DNA of 64,000 bases from Niebla homalea (Eukaryota; Ascomycota; Lecanoromycetes; Lecanorales; Ramalinaceae), in the NCBI GenBank assembly GCA_019925105.1, contig JAHGAU010000028.1, positions 372,001 to 436,000 of the forward strand, in the 5' to 3' direction. The notes below the pieces were generated by a model. The model ran no database searches. It was not told where the DNA came from and worked only from the letters and a program-made list of their open reading frames with translations. Position numbers and translations under genes: made by a program. Each line of letters opens with the position of its first letter. The stretch's first letter is position 1. Below, piece after piece: positions 35,169-46,645 of the stretch.

Positions 35169-37800
35169 AGGGGAACGTGCATGTCGGGGACAGAGGATAG
35201 ATTTTACACGGTGATCGCATACGATGATGCCACGCAGAAAAGAATCATGGACTTGTGAAGCAAGAATTCTTATGTTCACTGTGCTTCTGCTTGCGTGTCA
35301 ACTTTTCTTGTTTCGAAACCAACCTCTTCTGAATCCTCAATACCAAAAGGCGGATCAAGGGACTCTATTGGTGCAAGCAGATCTGCTGATGACATGACGC
35401 AGGGCTCGATTACACCGACCGAAATGGTGAATGAGCCGGCGTTGTACAGCGTCATCCGCGACACTCCATTTGGTTCTTCGTCAAGTTGTGTTCTTCACGC
35501 GATCATTTGACTCCGTGATCTCTGACAGTGTCAAAAGGCCAGCTCATACACGGTGTCGCACGATATCGTCACAACCTAAATAAATAAGCATGAGGACATC
35601 GCAGCGCAACTTCCATTCCCCTTGACTGAAGAAGCGAGGGCAAAGGCATTTCGGACAAGTAGCCATCAATAGTAGTCGGACAGCATTCCACGTGTGAAGA
35701 CCCCAACCAACACCCTAGCAGATCTCTGCTGACAGCACCTAGAGGATATTTGGAGCAGAAATTGGCATCCCCGCCACCAGCCAGTATGCCGCCATCCAAG
35801 CCGAATCCCGATGCACCGCCGCCGTGGAATCCGCCAAATCCGAATCCTGTACCTGATGGCTTTGGCACGTTTGCCCGAAATGGCAAAAGTCACGAGAAAG
35901 TCAGAGCTTACCTACCTTTCTGAAGCGGGGATGACTCTCGCGCACCAGGGTCAAAAGCGAAGAGCGAGTCCTGGAAAGAAGATTTCCAGAAATCACATCG
36001 CTCGAGGGCCGTTGTGTGTCGGAGCGCTCGCTGTTTTCAGGTTGACTGAAAGAGACGCAAACGCCATCAAAGTCACGAAACGAGGTTGTCTGACAGCTGC
36101 GATACAATACTCGCATGCGTACCTTTGGATGTTCTTACTTTATCTAGGACGGAAATCTTGTATGTACCTCTTGACTGAGATAAAGGTATGATGGAGCCGA
36201 AGGCATGATGGTTCTTGAGTGAGCACTCCTGACATCATGGGAAGAATGGCAAATACGTTAGGGACAGAAAAAATCATCATAGCGTAAATCATCTTCCCAC
36301 TTTCCGACAGTGATCTCCAAATTGTCCGAGCCATCCGGGTGTAGCTTTCGTTGCGGTTGTTGGTAGAGATGGCGCTCGAGGTCCAGATCGAGGATTAGAT
36401 TGTGGCTCGAATTCATTGTATTAATCCCTAGATATTTAAGTAAAGATAGGCTCTCTTAGACACTCGCTTGAAGCCTCGAAGAGCTCGCGTTCGTATGCGC
36501 GGAAGGATAATGCAAGCTGCGGAATGGGAGATAAAGCTGCATGCGATTTTTTTTGCTGCTGACTAGTAATGTGAGCTTAAGAATACTATTGGATCTGTGT
36601 GTGGGTCTCTGGTGAGGAAGACCTATGATCGTCGCAGATGCAGAGTGGTGGTGGGTCGTTTTGCAATTCTACTAATGACGAGCAGTGAGTCGGTTAAAGT
36701 GTCTCCCCACTACGGATCCGTAAGCATATTGCTTCTCGGTGGAGCAGCTTCTTGTGGAGTCCTGGTAGATCTCCAGCAATGAACAAGCCCCATGGCTTGC
36801 AGACTAAACCTCGCTCATTCTGCTGCTTAGTGCCGCTGATGGCTCTCGCCACTCACCCTGTCGGCCCAAAGCATTTATTAACGCGCTAACACTGACCATG
36901 GGCAGCCATGTGTGCTGTCAATACATTGCGCCAAAGCTATAAATATTAGAGAGGAAAGGTCCACCTTCACAATTGTCGATGGTGTGGTGCCTGAACCAAT
37001 GTCCCGGGTTTATATCCAGCGAATGGACTGATCGTAGTACATATATCACTAATGGACGAGGGCGATCAACAAGGCTGTTGCCGCTGGTCGATACCTCGAT
37101 CAATATTAATGTTGAGTCTGTGCTTTGCGGGATTACTCGATGGCAATTGGGAAAGTCGTAACGCCGTTTGACCCTTGTTCGGTAATTCTATCTCGTACAG
37201 TCGTACCTGCCTTTATTGCACTTGATTGGTCGCCAAGTTAGATTTCATGCCATGCCCTTCATCTCGAACAGTAAAGTGACACGCAAGTCCCCACTCAACA
37301 TGAGACCATAACTCCACAGGACATCTAGGTTCGAGGCGAGATTCCCAAAGTGTGTACCTCGCGACTACTGAATTCGGTATCAAACTTCAATGCTTTCTTC
37401 CCCTGACAAATCTTGCGAGTCATTCAACACCACTTCAAGCTTTCCTCCACCACGGATCTTCAAAAGCTTTTCCTGCGCGTCTTCTTCTTTCTTATCCATC
37501 ATCAATTCCCCATCCGCGTCTCACAGTCCACACGCCTTTGGATGTCTCTGGCATTTTTGCATTAGTCGCATCGGAAAATTCCCCTCCATTCATGTGAAGA
37601 CATTCGTATGAAGCTTGGCTTCCGCCAATTGCGGCGAGGAAAGGGCAACAAACGACAGGGATGAAATGCAGTCCTGACTCCTCAGTTGAAACTGTCAGAT
37701 AAGCAGATACCTGTACCAGTAACTGATAATCATCTAGCTGGACCATTTCATGTCCTCCTGGCGCTGTGTCTGATGATCCATCGCTTCGCTTGTAGTCATC
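35127..37800. other. 2.7-kb region without supported genes
   Basis: Short ORFs only. A minus-strand ORF at 35569-35886 is glycine-rich at its start (GFGFGGFHGGGASGFG) and another at 37492-37746 has an ATG, but neither shows splice logic or recognisable content. Confidence 0.5.
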
Positions 37801-39270
37801 ATGCTGTCTTCGCAGCCATCGTCGAGCTCGCTGCCTCAGGCTGGAGTTCGCGTACCAAAGCTACGCTACCGCCAGAGTCCCATGGCTGGCGAATCGCCCG
37901 CCTTGACACTTGATAGCGTGCCTGATCTTATCTCATCTGCTGTACCCTCCTCTACCAATTCATGGGATGCAGCAACTTCGACTCGCCCATCCTCAGTCGA
38001 TCATAGCAATACTTCCACTTCCCGCTCAGGCTCAATCGATCCATCTTTCGATGATCAATTGCCCTCCGCAGACAAGCAACCAAGGAGAAAGCAAAGCTTC
38101 CTCTCAGGTCTCTTTAGTGTCAAGGAACCTTCCGCCCACGCGTTTGCAGAGTATGAACGAAAACTGAAGGCGCAGGAAAGCGCAAAGGCGAAGAAGAAGG
38201 CGGCAGTCGGGCTGCCCATGGTATCGACTGCTTCCCTACCACCCACAGTCCCTAAGGTCAACTCAAAGTGGGACGGTGTCCCTCAGTCTGTAAAAGAGAG
38301 AAGCAAGAAGAACCAGCTCGCATCCAAACGGTCATTCGCTCTTTCCAGTACGAGTGTGCCATCAAGCTGGTCAAATCAGACTTCAGACACCACTTCCTCA
38401 CGCACATCACCCGCAATGAGCAGAGCGGTGAGCAGAGGTACTATCAGTGGAGCATCGGCTCGGGGGGGGGAAGACCAGAATCGTATGGCAGATTTGGATG
38501 GTTGGGGTGGTCCGAATCAGTCAAAAAGCTCGCTGTCAAAGGTGTCTGTGAATGGGCCTCGTCCGGGCTGCGAACGTTCTGCGTCGAGTCAATCTGCGCC
38601 ACCTGTGCTCCTCACATCAAGCTCAGACATGATTGCGACTGAATCTTCGGAGCCTCCGCCAATCCCGTTGGCTTTCATTGAGCAGCAATGTACGAGTAAC
38701 CAGCAATCACCAAAAACTCCGGGCCTGTCATCTTCTCCCACACTGACGCCGCAAGAACCCAATCCAGCCACACCCGCTGGACATGATAGCACACTCAATA
38801 TCACATTGACCGATTCAGGGAAAACTCTGATTGGTCATGAGCATCACGAGATGCATGGCGCGATCTGTAGTACAACGGTGGAAGTCCCTTCCATGAGCAA
38901 TGAGGTTGTGGTCAGATCTGCTGGCCCTAACATCTTGGGTCCGCCGCTTTCGGCAAGGCGAGAGGCGAAGGCTTTACGATCTGCTTCAAAGAAGACGGAA
39001 CCAAAATTGACGTCCATTCTCAAGGAATCTTCTGGTGTGTCTGAAAATCAGCCAGCTAGACGCGGAGCGACTTCTTACATGCATCAACGACGCGACACCT
39101 TCCGAGGGAGGTTTTCTACCAGACCGAATCGCAACAGGCAAAAAAGCCTGTGCCGCAGAGACGGAGCCAACGACGAATCAAGCGAAGATGAAAGCATGGG
39201 AAGGAATGTATCCCCTACGCCTAAAGGTGGTGAGAAGAGGAAGCACTTTGTGGGTTTGCTCCACAGATGA
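37801..39270 (+). CDS. Conserved fungal hypothetical protein, largely disordered
   Basis: Single 489-aa frame. Mostly Ser/Thr/Pro-rich and disordered. The best-ordered part is about residues 95-165: RKQSFLSGLFSVKEPSAHAF, a charged helix (EYERKLKAQESAKAKKK) and PPTVPKVNSKWDGVPQSVKE. I recall this as a pattern conserved among Pezizomycotina hypothetical proteins, but no function is known to me. The C-terminal third is basic (RRGATSYMHQRRD, KRKHFVGLLHR). The ATG at 37801 is the first in frame. Same orientation as the next gene, 665 bp downstream. Confidence 0.65.
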   Translation: MLSSQPSSSSLPQAGVRVPKLRYRQSPMAGESPALTLDSVPDLISSAVPSSTNSWDAATSTRPSSVDHSNTSTSRSGSIDPSFDDQLPSADKQPRRKQSFLSGLFSVKEPSAHAFAEYERKLKAQESAKAKKKAAVGLPMVSTASLPPTVPKVNSKWDGVPQSVKERSKKNQLASKRSFALSSTSVPSSWSNQTSDTTSSRTSPAMSRAVSRGTISGASARGGEDQNRMADLDGWGGPNQSKSSLSKVSVNGPRPGCERSASSQSAPPVLLTSSSDMIATESSEPPPIPLAFIEQQCTSNQQSPKTPGLSSSPTLTPQEPNPATPAGHDSTLNITLTDSGKTLIGHEHHEMHGAICSTTVEVPSMSNEVVVRSAGPNILGPPLSARREAKALRSASKKTEPKLTSILKESSGVSENQPARRGATSYMHQRRDTFRGRFSTRPNRNRQKSLCRRDGANDESSEDESMGRNVSPTPKGGEKRKHFVGLLHR

Positions 39271-39934
39271 GAAGGAATGCGCAAATCGGGACCCAGTTTG
39301 TGGAAAGGGCGTCGTCCGTGTTGCTGTGATTGCTAGCGTGAGAGAGAGCTGGTCGCAAACTCCTTTACCGGGAATTGCTTAAGCTGATGCAAGACGTATT
39401 CGTGGGCTTGTATTGCCAGAAAGAGGAAGATGTCATGATGATATTCATTCACGTGCTGCCTTGTTGTTGCTATTTGGCTGAGATTTGCTGTATGGCGTTT
39501 GCTGCGATATACCCAAGGAAGCATCAAGCGGCGGCGACTGTAGAGGTGGAACGAGAAATGACATACTGAGCATATGAAATAACACAAAAGAATTCATCAA
39601 ATATACATGTGTTTTCTCACTATCTTTTGCGAGCAGTGTTCTGAACAATGAGCAAAGAAAGCACAGCTAATGCAAATGACCATGTAGCTTTTGAGCTAGA
39701 ATGCAAATGTTCAGCCGCAGCATCTGCTGTGGTAGGGGAGTATAGGCAGTATATTGATCCACGTTGATTGTGTGATTCCTGGACAAGGGGCGGGTGTCCA
39801 GGGGACCTCCCCCCCACCCCCACCAAAGCTTCCCGGGCAATTTGTAGCTGAATCAATCTCACATCATTTGCATCGCGTCACCAGTGTTCTTGCGTAAGGT
39901 CAAACAGCGTGTACAATTGGGAAAGCTCTCTGGC
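39271..39934. other. intergenic, 0.66 kb
   Basis: No gene seen. Contains C homopolymer runs at about 39810-39825. A 5' exon of the downstream gene could lie here because its frame is open upstream of the chosen ATG to at least 39884. Confidence 0.45.
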
Positions 39935-41131
39935 ATGTCGCGACCTGAGAAGAATGGAAGCCCTTCTCGCGTGCTTCCTCTGTTCTCGTCCTTCCAGAGC
40001 TCTAGCTCTCAGTACCCACCCCAGCATCGACCCCGAACCCCCGCATACTCGCCAGTGACTCCACAGATGGCTAACGCCATACCACCTTTCAACATGAATG
40101 CGCCTCAGACTGTCAACATCGTGTCAAAACCTCCTGCACAGCAATCTGCTCCCGCGCCACAGGTAGAGCAAAAGATCTTTCCGAATGAAAAGCTGCACAG
40201 GCCACTGCCTTCGGGCAGGGTACAACCCAGTCCTGTGGGAGGAAATGTAGCACCTCAGAGTCCGATTCGGCCTGGTCAGCAGTCATATCGTCCGATTATT
40301 AGTCACGGCCATCCAGGCTCTATCGGTTCCCAAGATACCTCAGACACCCGACCCTTGAACGGCCATCCTCAACCAGACCACGCCCCTCTCCAAGCACAGC
40401 CCAAGCAGCAACAGCAAACACCAGCAAAATCCATATCGATGCCAGAGCCACCAGCTCCTAAACCTATAGATCTGACTACCAACCCGGATGCAATAGCCCT
40501 CCGGGCAGCCATGTCAATACTCAAGATGCAGCGCAGGCAAGCAGAAATGGATATATTGACATTGTCAAGGCAAAGAGACGCGGCACTGCAAGACCCCAAA
40601 GCATTCGCCGAGGCCTTGACAAGAGACGAGGTGAAAATGAGGGATATCGCAGGTACTGGAGGTCTTGGCGGGTTCGATGACAGTGAAGACGATGAGGATG
40701 CTCATCACGCTGGTTGCGAGATGTCTCCTTCACCAACTTCACCTACGCCTCCCCCGACAACACTCAATTCCTTCGGTCCCATACCAACCCCACAGAATGT
40801 CGTCAGAACGCCCAGGATCAATTGGGCAAAATACCACATCATGCCGAAACCGTTGGAAAACATGCACCAATCTGAAATAAAGAATCCGACAGAGGGAAGG
40901 CCGAGAACGGATGAGGACTTGAAGCAGGAAATTGCAAGAATGCAAGGTCTGGGTAGGCAAGGCGAGTCTGTCGTTGCCGCCCCTTATGATCCATGGAAGG
41001 ATGAACTGGCGCCCAAGGCAGAGCGGCCAGTGAGCCTCGGTACAGACCCAGCAAAAACGAAGAATTCAAGTTCAATATCAGATAGGAAGAGCGGCAGAAG
41101 GAAGAAGCCAGGCAAAAAGACGAACGGGTGA
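39935..41131 (+). CDS. Conserved fungal hypothetical protein with coiled-coil segment
   Basis: 398 aa from the first in-frame ATG (MSRPEKNGSPSR); the frame is open further upstream, so a spliced 5' exon is possible. The N-terminal ~170 residues are Pro/Gln-rich and disordered. A conserved-looking block (NPDAIALRAAMSILKMQRRQ ... EMDILTLSRQRDAAL) is a predicted helix or coiled coil. It is followed by PRINWAKYHIMPKPLENMHQ and AAPYDPWKDELAPK. The C-terminus is basic (RKSGRRKKPGKK), suggesting nuclear or nucleolar location. The helix plus WAKYH motif looks evolutionarily conserved, but I cannot assign a function. Confidence 0.65.
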   Translation: MSRPEKNGSPSRVLPLFSSFQSSSSQYPPQHRPRTPAYSPVTPQMANAIPPFNMNAPQTVNIVSKPPAQQSAPAPQVEQKIFPNEKLHRPLPSGRVQPSPVGGNVAPQSPIRPGQQSYRPIISHGHPGSIGSQDTSDTRPLNGHPQPDHAPLQAQPKQQQQTPAKSISMPEPPAPKPIDLTTNPDAIALRAAMSILKMQRRQAEMDILTLSRQRDAALQDPKAFAEALTRDEVKMRDIAGTGGLGGFDDSEDDEDAHHAGCEMSPSPTSPTPPPTTLNSFGPIPTPQNVVRTPRINWAKYHIMPKPLENMHQSEIKNPTEGRPRTDEDLKQEIARMQGLGRQGESVVAAPYDPWKDELAPKAERPVSLGTDPAKTKNSSSISDRKSGRRKKPGKKTNG

Positions 41132-41878
41132 CTGGGGTTGGGATCTTCTATACGACAACAGAAGACATCAACAACCATGACGCCAGAAGCCTACATGCAA
41201 TTAATTCGAAATGTGCCTCACTCCGATGAAACAATTAAGCATCATGGTGAGCCTCTATTCTGATGAGCATTAACTTCCGCTCACCATGAGGTGTGAATGT
41301 TAACGGAGGTGGGCAAGATTAGACCTTGTCTTCCAGAACGCCTCTATATAAGCCATCATGAACGTGGTTGAGCAGACTTGTGCATTTCAGAAGATAGCCA
41401 ATCGAAGGACAGTATTGATCGTGAGACCCTGAAGCTACAACCTACAGCAACAATCCACTTGTAAGAGTGGTAAGTTGATGGCTACCTAGATGCCGACCGA
41501 GCTCAAGCGTATGTGCATACTGGAAGTGTACGATGCCGGCACTTCTAGTGGCTGAAAATGGGTTCTGTGTCTTGGAATGTACGGTTGCGTGCACCATGGC
41601 TGTATTTCTTTGTCCCACGGGGACGGAAGAAGCATCAACCTACAGCGTTTGATTGAACAACTCTGTCTCTTAAATCCCCTTCGAACCCCCAATGGCTTGG
41701 AAAATGACATCTTGGCTATATCTTGTCATTTTATGAAAAACCACAATCCGTAATTTGCCCTTGAGATGGGAGCCTCAAAGTGTTCACATTGAGGGTCACC
41801 AACCGGGAGAAGGGGCCCCAAGCGGTCTACTAGAGGTTTTCCGGATCCCTCGCCTCCTCTGGATGGAACGAGATATAG
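41132..41878. other. intergenic / 5' region of the zinc-ribbon gene
   Basis: Contains no separate gene. It should hold the true first exon of the downstream zinc-ribbon gene, because that frame is open from 41793 without an ATG. A good donor-like string (gtaagagtggtaagtt) is at about 41461-41476. Confidence 0.4.
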
Positions 41879-44183
41879 CAGTCGGTGCGGACTTTACAGG
41901 AACGAAACGGAATTTCGTCAAAATGAGACGAACAGTCTGCACGCAGAATGCTTAATCTGTAGGACGAAAACACCAGAGGAGGCTCAACAGCTTGGAAGAG
42001 ATCAACAGCCAGGAGGAGCTCAACAGCCAGGAGGAGCTCAACAGCCAGGAGGAGCTCAACAGCCAGGAAGAGATCAACAGCCAGGAGGAGCTTGCCAGCC
42101 AAAAAGAGGTCAACAGCCAGGAAGAGCTCAACAACTAGCAGGCGTTCAACGGCCAAGAGGCGCCCGACAGCACAGAGGCGATCAAAGGCCGCAGCTTGCG
42201 GCCTCAGCCAGAATGTCGGCACCCCCTGCTAATAGATCATGTTACACCTGCAAGGAATACAAAAGCAATCAACAATTCGCCATATCAGGCACAACCACAC
42301 TGGCCGGAGACTGCCTCAGTTGTAGGAGGGAACGCCATGAATCGCCAGAGCACGGTCCCGTAGTATCGCCGATGGCTCGTCCTATTCGATGGCTCCGCTG
42401 CACAAATTGCAGGGTTAAAAAGCGCGAAACCTATTTTAATGTCATTGAAGTATCAGACACAAGATCTCCACAATTCAACGACGTTTGTGCCTTGTGTGAA
42501 AGGAACGCAGAATCCGAATCAGCTGACGTTGCCGGCTTGCATGAGGAGATGTTGGCCAATACTGAGGGCAGGGGCTCTGGCACTCGTACAAGAGGAAGTG
42601 GAGTGGAGGATAGGGAAGAGGAGGAGGAGGGCCATACGTGCCCTCGATGCAGGTTTCGCAAACCTGAACACAAATTTACAGCCTTATCTCCTCAGTGCTC
42701 GGATTGTAGAAAGAGAGATTTAGAAGCTAAGACCGGCGATAAAGGGGGAAATGCACCGCGCAAAGGGGAGCCACCGCAGGAACGGCGCGGTTTCGAATCA
42801 ACGCGATGCCGCAAATTGCGACAGGAGCTTGCGGCAGGATACCGCGGCGAAAGGGAGAGTGATGGCGAGGATGAGGGGGATGCATCTCCTGAATTCGCAA
42901 GGCATGATAGTGAAGCAGCACACAGGGCACAGTCGGAAAGCAGAGAGTCATCGCCGCCGTCAAGTTTACCGGGGACTTGGCGCCCACGCCCTGTACTCAC
43001 CCCCTGGTCTACCCTACCACTAGGAATACCAAGTTGCACAACAATTTCCATCCAGTCAAGTGCAAGATGGTTCGAAGAGACCGTCGCCGCAATAAAGCGC
43101 AATCGCCCTTTGGCCGAAGAGTTTCGCATCACGCTCGCACCCGCGGTCCCCAAACCGAGACATGAGGAAATGATTCGAGATCTTCCAGACTTCATATACC
43201 TGATCCCCTCGCTCGACGAGAATACCCTGGACCACCGCGAGATGTGTGACGAAACAGGCATGGAACAGACTGCCTTTGGCCAGTATTACTTCCATGAAGA
43301 TCGTTGTCGCCGCATGCTCGTTGACCGCGACCATTGGAATGGGAATGAACTGAACAAGGAGAGACGTCTGAGATGGATCGGCTATTGCGATTGGAGAGGT
43401 GTTTCCCAAATCCAAGGCAGCGATCTACCGCATCACCGTATCCAAGCAGGTACGCGTAATGCTGGCGTGGACGGCGTCAACGTCGGTAAACCCAACGACT
43501 ACCTCATCTGCGATGCGTGTCGCACATCGGCGCACAGTCGTATGTACTGGTTTGAATTCCCTAACGTCTCGGTGGATAATTCGAGCATTCCAGAATTGCT
43601 CCAACATCGGCGAGATGATATTGAGGTCCGACCGCAGTCTCAGCCGCCGCGGAGTCGCAATTCCGCCTGGAGGCATTGGATCCAGCATTCTTGGTTGCCC
43701 GTCTGCGCGAAATGCGACGCCCAGCAGAAGCGACTGCACCCTCGCGGCCATGACGGCTGCGTGTGCTACCAGCGCCGCTACCTAGACAACTGGCTTTGCC
43801 AACGATGCGACGCTGAGAATCTCCGACAGTACATCGAGGTCACTAGAGAACTCAAACTCGAGGACAATATGCGCACTCACGCTATTCCCGGTGACACAGG
43901 AGGAGGGGGTCTCAAACCTGGTTTAAAACCCAAGAAACAAAGACGCCGGTGCCCCTGCGGCAAATTACCTGTGCTCCGGGATACAAAGACGACTATGGAG
44001 AAGTGTCAGATGGTCAAGCGGTGCGGACAGTGTCTCGAGTTCATTGTGCCTGGAGAATTCGACCCTCCCGCCGAGATGGTCGAGAGGGTCATGAAGCGGC
44101 GGAGAGCTAATCGCTCGCCGAGTCAGGGGCTACAGATGCTGAACGAGAGGGGTAAGACGGTCGATCAACCTATCTTTGTCTGA
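41879..44183 (+). CDS. Multi-zinc-ribbon protein, 5' end unresolved
   Basis: From the ATG at 42213 the frame encodes 656 aa. Three successive CxxC...CxxC modules with a central K/R..F core are visible: CYTCKEYKSNQQF..CLSC, CTNCRVKKRETYF..CALC and CPRCRFRKPEHKF..CSDC (within about residues 10-170). After an acidic disordered linker come further Cys pairs: CDAC, CAKC, CVC, CQRC, CPCG and CGQC. The frame stays open upstream to 41793 and there encodes a fourth module (RCGLYRNETEF ... AECLICR) plus hexapeptide repeats. A 3' splice site (ATATAG, 41873-41878) would start an exon so that a preceding TG gives C-S-R-C. The modules resemble treble-clef ribbons that bind Zn; partners and function are unknown. 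The 5' exon was not found. Confidence 0.68.
42003..42200 (+). repeat. 18-bp coding repeat (QQPGGA hexapeptides)
   Basis: About eleven 18-bp units. The first seven are close to CAACAGCCAGGAGGAGCT (QQPGGA or QQPGRD), then the array decays (QQLAGV, QRPRGA, RQHRGD, QRPQLA) and runs straight into the ATG at 42213 in the same frame. The opposite strand shows a leucine-rich ORF that is an artefact of this repeat. Confidence 0.88.
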
Positions 44184-44878
44184 AACGAGGTCGGTGATGA
44201 TGATGATGAGGTCATGGAGATCCTGTGAGAGCGGTTGGAGGAGCTTGACTCGTGTATGAAGTTCATCTACAATTGAGGTTTCTAGACTGAGAGCCAGCCA
44301 GCCATCCATGAGCCCACGCTGAAGAGTGGTATTTTTGAGAGATTGTTAGATTCGAGGTTCTTCAAATCCTTTTCCCAGATTCCCCAGATTCTTTAAACTT
44401 GTGATTACATTTTTGGGGCTTTTGGATTTTCAAGTCAAACTCTCAGATTTTTGGGTCCGTATGATGGATGATGATAGCTTCACGGATTCCTCAAGATTTC
44501 TCACATTTTCGAATCCTCCGATTCACGAATTCTTAATTCCTCGATTTTCTTTTTGAACTGTAAGTCTTGAGACGTTGAGGAGTCGAGAGCTTGAGGACTG
44601 GAGATTTGGAGAGTTGCTGGACAGGGATTCCACCTAGATTTCTAAAGACAGATGCGATTCTGCTCGCGTACCTACCTACTCACCCCCTAGAACATTCACC
44701 ACGTATCTGATAGCTTCAAAGATCAACCAATGCCCGCAATGCCACACATCTCAACCACCATAAACATTAATCCATTCCTGAATAATCAATAATAAGCCAC
44801 TCCCGTTCATGGGATCCGCGAGTCATGAATCAATTATCCCTACATGCATATCAGTTACTGAACAACAAGACACATTTC
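44184..44878. other. intergenic, 0.7 kb, AT-rich
   Basis: Repetitive short words (gattc, ttcctcaga, tttttgg) but no clear array. It is downstream of both the zinc-ribbon gene and the DUF4246 remnant. The missing C-terminal part of DUF4246 is not present here on either strand. Confidence 0.5.
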
Positions 44879-46179
44879 CTATATCATACACCGCCGCTTA
44901 TGCACCCTCCCCGATCTAGCTCGTCGCCGCTCTGGTCTGGGGAGATCCCACTGCAAAGTACAGTCTGTCGAAGCTCCGACTTCACTCTCAAATATAGCAC
45001 TGTCATATCGCCCACTACTGTCCAAGTACTGGTCGATATGTCGTCTACTTCGTTCTGGCGGACGAAATGCACCTGGCTCGCGAACGATGACGGGGTCGCG
45101 GTCAATCATGGCTAGATGCATTCGCTGATTTCTGTAGCCCGGCGCTTTCAAGTCGACAAGAGAGCGGTTGAAGAGAGGTATGCAAGCTTCAATCAAGTGT
45201 TGGGTTGCGTGATACAACAACGCACGATGGTGAGTCGATGGACGTTGTTGATGTAGCTGCTTATACTGAGAGGCCCAATGGTCAGTATAGTCGACCCGTC
45301 ATTCAAACTTCAGGAGGGCGTACCGAGCAGCGCCACTGCTACGTGAATCGAATGTGACATTAAATGGTAGCCATTGGAAACGTCTTAACCAAGCCATGTC
45401 GTTCGGATACTTCATTGGATCATAGTCGGCACAGTCTTGTTCACGAGGCATCTTGACGGGCTCTCCTTGCCCACGTTTGGAGATGCAATCATTCAAGCCT
45501 ACGGTATCCCGACGTAATATATGTGATCTCTCAAATACGAAAGGGAAAAGGTGAGGATCGACAAGACATGTCAATCGATTGCCTACCTCCTTGGACCAAG
45601 GCTTTTGGCTCCGAACCGCGGCTGCAGCATTTTGCAGGTCATTTCGGAGGACCGGCCCAACACAATCATCGGATTTGAGCACGCCACCGTCTACGGCTGG
45701 GATATAGCGGTGTAGGAAAAGGTCATGGAGATAATACTTCACCTCTTCGGCGCACTAGACCGATTTCAATACAAATATTTGGGCATCGTCGTCACGGCAG
45801 ACTGACCGAATCTACCATTGATCTCGTGACATTTCGTTCTGCCATCACCTTGGCGCTCTTCCAGGTGAAAGTGAAGTCTGGATCGGCTATCTTCTGATCC
45901 CATCCAGGCAGATCTGTGAGCTCGTTGAGCATTGCGATCATCTTGATCTCACGCGTGGTGTAGCAATACTGCCTGTAACATCTGGTAAGTTAATATTGCG
46001 GATTGTGTTTGTTGAAGGGACACGCACGGATCCTCTGATCCATCAAGTGCAGATGGCAATAGAGTGTTGTTGTTCGACCAGATCAACGGCTCCCACCTTC
46101 TATCCACCATTTCCGGCCATATCAGGGGCAGGCCGAAGCCGGGGACGGTCCACCAGCCTCGCTGGAAGCGTGTAGCCAT
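44879..46179 (-). pseudogene. DUF4246 protein gene, frameshifted and 3'-truncated
   Basis: Exons can be traced as complement(46028..46179, 45807..45972, and from 45754 downwards). Introns of 55 and 52 bp join ALDGSEDP to QYCYTTREIKMIAMLNELTD and MVDS to CAEEVKYYLHDLF. A third intron (GTACGC..CTCAG, about 45263-45318) joins SSGAAR to ISSYINNVH. This is the DUF4246 pattern. Right after INNVH (about 45235-45245) the frame breaks: the expected continuation (STHHRALLYHATQHLIEACI) is in another frame. The remnant runs on to HKRRC and stops at 44879, and the C-terminal half of DUF4246 is absent. Function of the family is unknown. A sequencing error could explain the frameshift but not the truncation. 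Confidence 0.72.
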
Positions 46180-46337
46180 GAGGTGACGGAAATTTGAAGC
46201 TTCAATTTGTAGCAACTCGAGTATGGATGAGCAGCTTCGAAGTGTATGCAAGCCGATAAGTCAAAGATCTGGATTCGGCGAGAATGTCTGGATATCCTTG
46301 TGGACTATCTTAAGAAGGAGCTGGGTCACGCCGTGAA

Positions 46338-46645
46338 TTGGGCTGTGCAGTACCAGATGATACGGGGTTATGCTATTGCGAGTCGAACACCCAACGACTT
46401 GCATATAAGGCCGGATGCATATTACTCCACTCGACTATCGACTACATGGCTTTGAAACACATCCAGAGCATGAAAATGATTATATCAAGTTCACGTATGG
46501 GGATCTGGGCTGGGGCAGCAAGAGCCCGAATGTGGGTGCGTCTTGTAATGTTGGCGGCTGGGATCCGAAGGATGGACCGACATGTATTGGGAGCTATGAC
46601 ATTCAGGATGCGGTCAACAACATGGATTGCTTTTTCCCCTGCTGA
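46338..46645 (+). pseudogene. Remnant of a small secreted cysteine-rich protein gene
   Basis: Two overlapping frames each look like part of one protein. The first has VPDDTGLCYCESNTQRLAYK and then loses sense. The second (from about 46415) has HPEHENDYIKFTYGDLGWG, NVGASCNVGGWDPKDGPTC and ends VNNMDCFFPC at a TGA. The C-terminal Cys pattern is typical of small secreted fungal proteins. No signal peptide exon or clean splice pair connects them, so I call a broken gene; an undetected exon structure is the alternative. Confidence 0.4.

Noticed and set aside
35569..35886. Glycine-rich minus-strand ORF
   Set aside because: Only the first 35 residues are Gly-rich; the rest is nondescript and no splice partner was found.
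37492..37746. 84-aa minus-strand ORF with ATG
   Set aside because: No recognisable domain, and it lies directly upstream of a good gene on the other strand.
41830..42222. Leucine/valine-repeat minus-strand ORF
   Set aside because: Antisense of the 18-bp coding repeat; the plus frame carries zinc-ribbon modules.
43056..43415. Minus-strand ORFs inside the zinc-ribbon gene
   Set aside because: Shadows of the conserved plus-strand frame.
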